Positions 6,049 through 7,028 of a stretch of 7,028 bases of DNA are shown here, piece by piece. Where the stretch lies: contig JAKAZC010000143.1 in NCBI GenBank assembly GCA_021826655.1, positions 1 through 7,028 on the forward strand, given 5' to 3'. The notes beneath the pieces are model-generated. The model did no database searches. It was not told the DNA's origin and saw only the letters and a program-made list of their open reading frames with translations. Each line of letters opens with the position of its first letter. Within the stretch, counting starts at the first letter, position 1. This stretch comes from Actinomycetes bacterium (lineage in GTDB: Bacteria > Actinomycetota > Acidimicrobiia > Acidimicrobiales > RAAP-2). Both the position numbers and the translations under genes were made by a program.

Positions 6049-7028
6049 TCACGGGGTCACCCAGTCCGGGCCTGAACCCGAGTCCGGATCGCCTCCGGAG
6101 CCGAACCCGGCGGCTATCCCCGGATCGGCGGGCGCATCCACCACCCAGGTGTCCTTGCTTCCGCCCCCCTGGGACGAGTTGACGACGAGTGATCCCTTGG
6201 GCCGCGCCACACGGGTGAGTCCGCCACGGGTGACGTAGGCGCCATCAGGACCGAGGAGGGTGAACGGGCGTAGGTCGACGTGACGGGGGGCGATGCCTCC
6301 GTCGCAGAGGGTCGGCGCCGTCGACAGTTGGATGATTGGCTGGGCCACCCACCTGTTGGGGTCGTTCTCGATCTGGGACGCCGCAACAGCCAGCTCTCCG
6401 ACTGTTGCCTGGGATCCCACCAGCACTCCGTAGCCACCGGACTCGTTCGCCGGTTTGACCACCAGGTCGCGCAGGTTGGCCAGGACGTGCGCACGAGAAG
6501 CCGGTTCACTGCACCGATAGGTCGGGATGGTCCACAGAATCGGCTCCTCGTCCAGGTAGAAGCGGATGATGTCTGGTACGTAGGAGTAGACCTTCTTGTC
6601 GTCAGCGATCCCGGCACCGGGTGCGTTTACGAGGGCGACCCGCCCGGCCCGCCAGGCCCGCATGATGCCCGGAACGCCCAGCATCGACTCGGGCCGGAAC
6701 ACCTCGGGGTCGAGAAAGAGGTCGTCCACCCGCCGGTAGATGACATCGACACGCTCCAGCCCGTCGATGGTGCGCGCGTACACGCAGTCGTCGTCGAGGA
6801 CGACGAGATCGTTGCCCTCGACGAGTTCGACGCCGAGCTGTTGAGCCAGGAAGGCGTGTTCGAAGTAGGCGGAGTTGTAGATCCCGGGCGTCAGTACGAC
6901 GATGGTCGGGTCGCCGGTCGACGGCGAGACCGATGCGAGTGTGGACGCCAGCCGTCCGACGTAGGGATCGACCGGTTCGATGCTGTAGTGGCGGAACATC
7001 TCCGGGAAGATGTGTTTGGTAGACATCC
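6049..7028 (-). CDS. Circularly permuted type-2 ATP-grasp protein, C-terminal part (N-terminus beyond window)
   Basis: The gene runs off the right edge; about 325 residues are visible. The Met at 7026 aligns with an internal position just after the 'ENR' block of the family, so it is not the start, and roughly 150 or more N-terminal residues, including the permuted metal-binding block, lie outside. Counting from that Met, the visible blocks are LTPGIYNSAYFEHAFLA (45-61), LVEGNDLVV (68-76), VDVIYRRVDDLFLDP (93-107), LGVPGIM (116-122) and DDKKVYSYVPDIIRFYL (142-158). They continue with the nucleotide-binding LVVKPANESGGYG (188-200, Lys191 plus glycine loop), WVAQPIIQLST (226-236), HVDLRPF (249-255) and the SSQGGGSKDTWVV block (284-296). 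All key residues present in this part look intact, consistent with an active ATP-dependent amide-forming ligase. The C-terminus is a Gly/Asp/Ser/Pro-rich tail (from about 298). It is the upstream member of the operon; its promoter is outside the window. Rv2411c is the recalled M. tuberculosis counterpart. Confidence 0.94.
   Translation of the reverse strand, partial: MSTKHIFPEMFRHYSIEPVDPYVGRLASTLASVSPSTGDPTIVVLTPGIYNSAYFEHAFLAQQLGVELVEGNDLVVLDDDCVYARTIDGLERVDVIYRRVDDLFLDPEVFRPESMLGVPGIMRAWRAGRVALVNAPGAGIADDKKVYSYVPDIIRFYLDEEPILWTIPTYRCSEPASRAHVLANLRDLVVKPANESGGYGVLVGSQATVGELAVAASQIENDPNRWVAQPIIQLSTAPTLCDGGIAPRHVDLRPFTLLGPDGAYVTRGGLTRVARPKGSLVVNSSQGGGSKDTWVVDAPADPGIAAGFGSGGDPDSGSGPDWVTP

Noticed and set aside
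6064..6120. Similar DSGSGP segments in the ATP-grasp C-terminal tail and in the fused alpha-E domain (around 3125-3150)
   Set aside because: Only six residues are shared in low-complexity Gly/Ser/Asp sequence, and the DNA match is short; chance is the simpler explanation.

Overview
This is a high-GC window (about 70% by eye) with strong G/C preference at third codon positions and GTG starts, which points to an actinobacterium. The gene families agree: an SCO6745-like protein, and ATP-grasp/alpha-E/transglutaminase sets resembling (from memory) Mycobacterium tuberculosis Rv2411c-Rv2410c-Rv2409c and Rv2567/Rv2569c. A Mycobacteriales relative is plausible, but the genus cannot be fixed from the sequence. 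There are no signs of mobile elements, CRISPR arrays, tRNA or rRNA.

Layout. Positions 1-39 hold a short upstream region with three tandem 8-bp repeats and a -10-like TAGCCT. It precedes a plus-strand gene (40-774) for an SCO6745-family protein that is probably read from a leaderless mRNA. A convergent gap of about 560 bp (775-1335) follows. It has no convincing gene but several short repeats and palindromes, and two stretches of coding-like composition in different frames. The rest of the window (1336-7028) is one minus-strand operon. In transcription order it encodes the C-terminal part of a stand-alone circularly permuted type-2 ATP-grasp protein (running off the right edge), a stand-alone alpha-E protein, an 889-aa fusion of an ATP-grasp-like domain to an alpha-E domain, and a transglutaminase-like protease-fold protein. 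The last two junctions are GTGA stop/start overlaps, so these genes are very likely translated together.

How the genes may work together. ATP-grasp ligases of this type are proposed (comparative genomics; the amidoligase survey of Iyer, Aravind and colleagues) to make peptide or amide bonds. Alpha-E proteins are their constant helical partners, and the transglutaminase-like enzyme is proposed to cleave or transfer the product. As far as I know, the substrate and product are not established. Two things stand out. First, the operon combines what in M. tuberculosis are, as I recall, two separate loci. Second, the stand-alone ATP-grasp keeps the nucleotide-binding signature residues, while the fused copy has lost several of them. 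That suggests an active ligase paired with a pseudo-ligase or a re-purposed partner.
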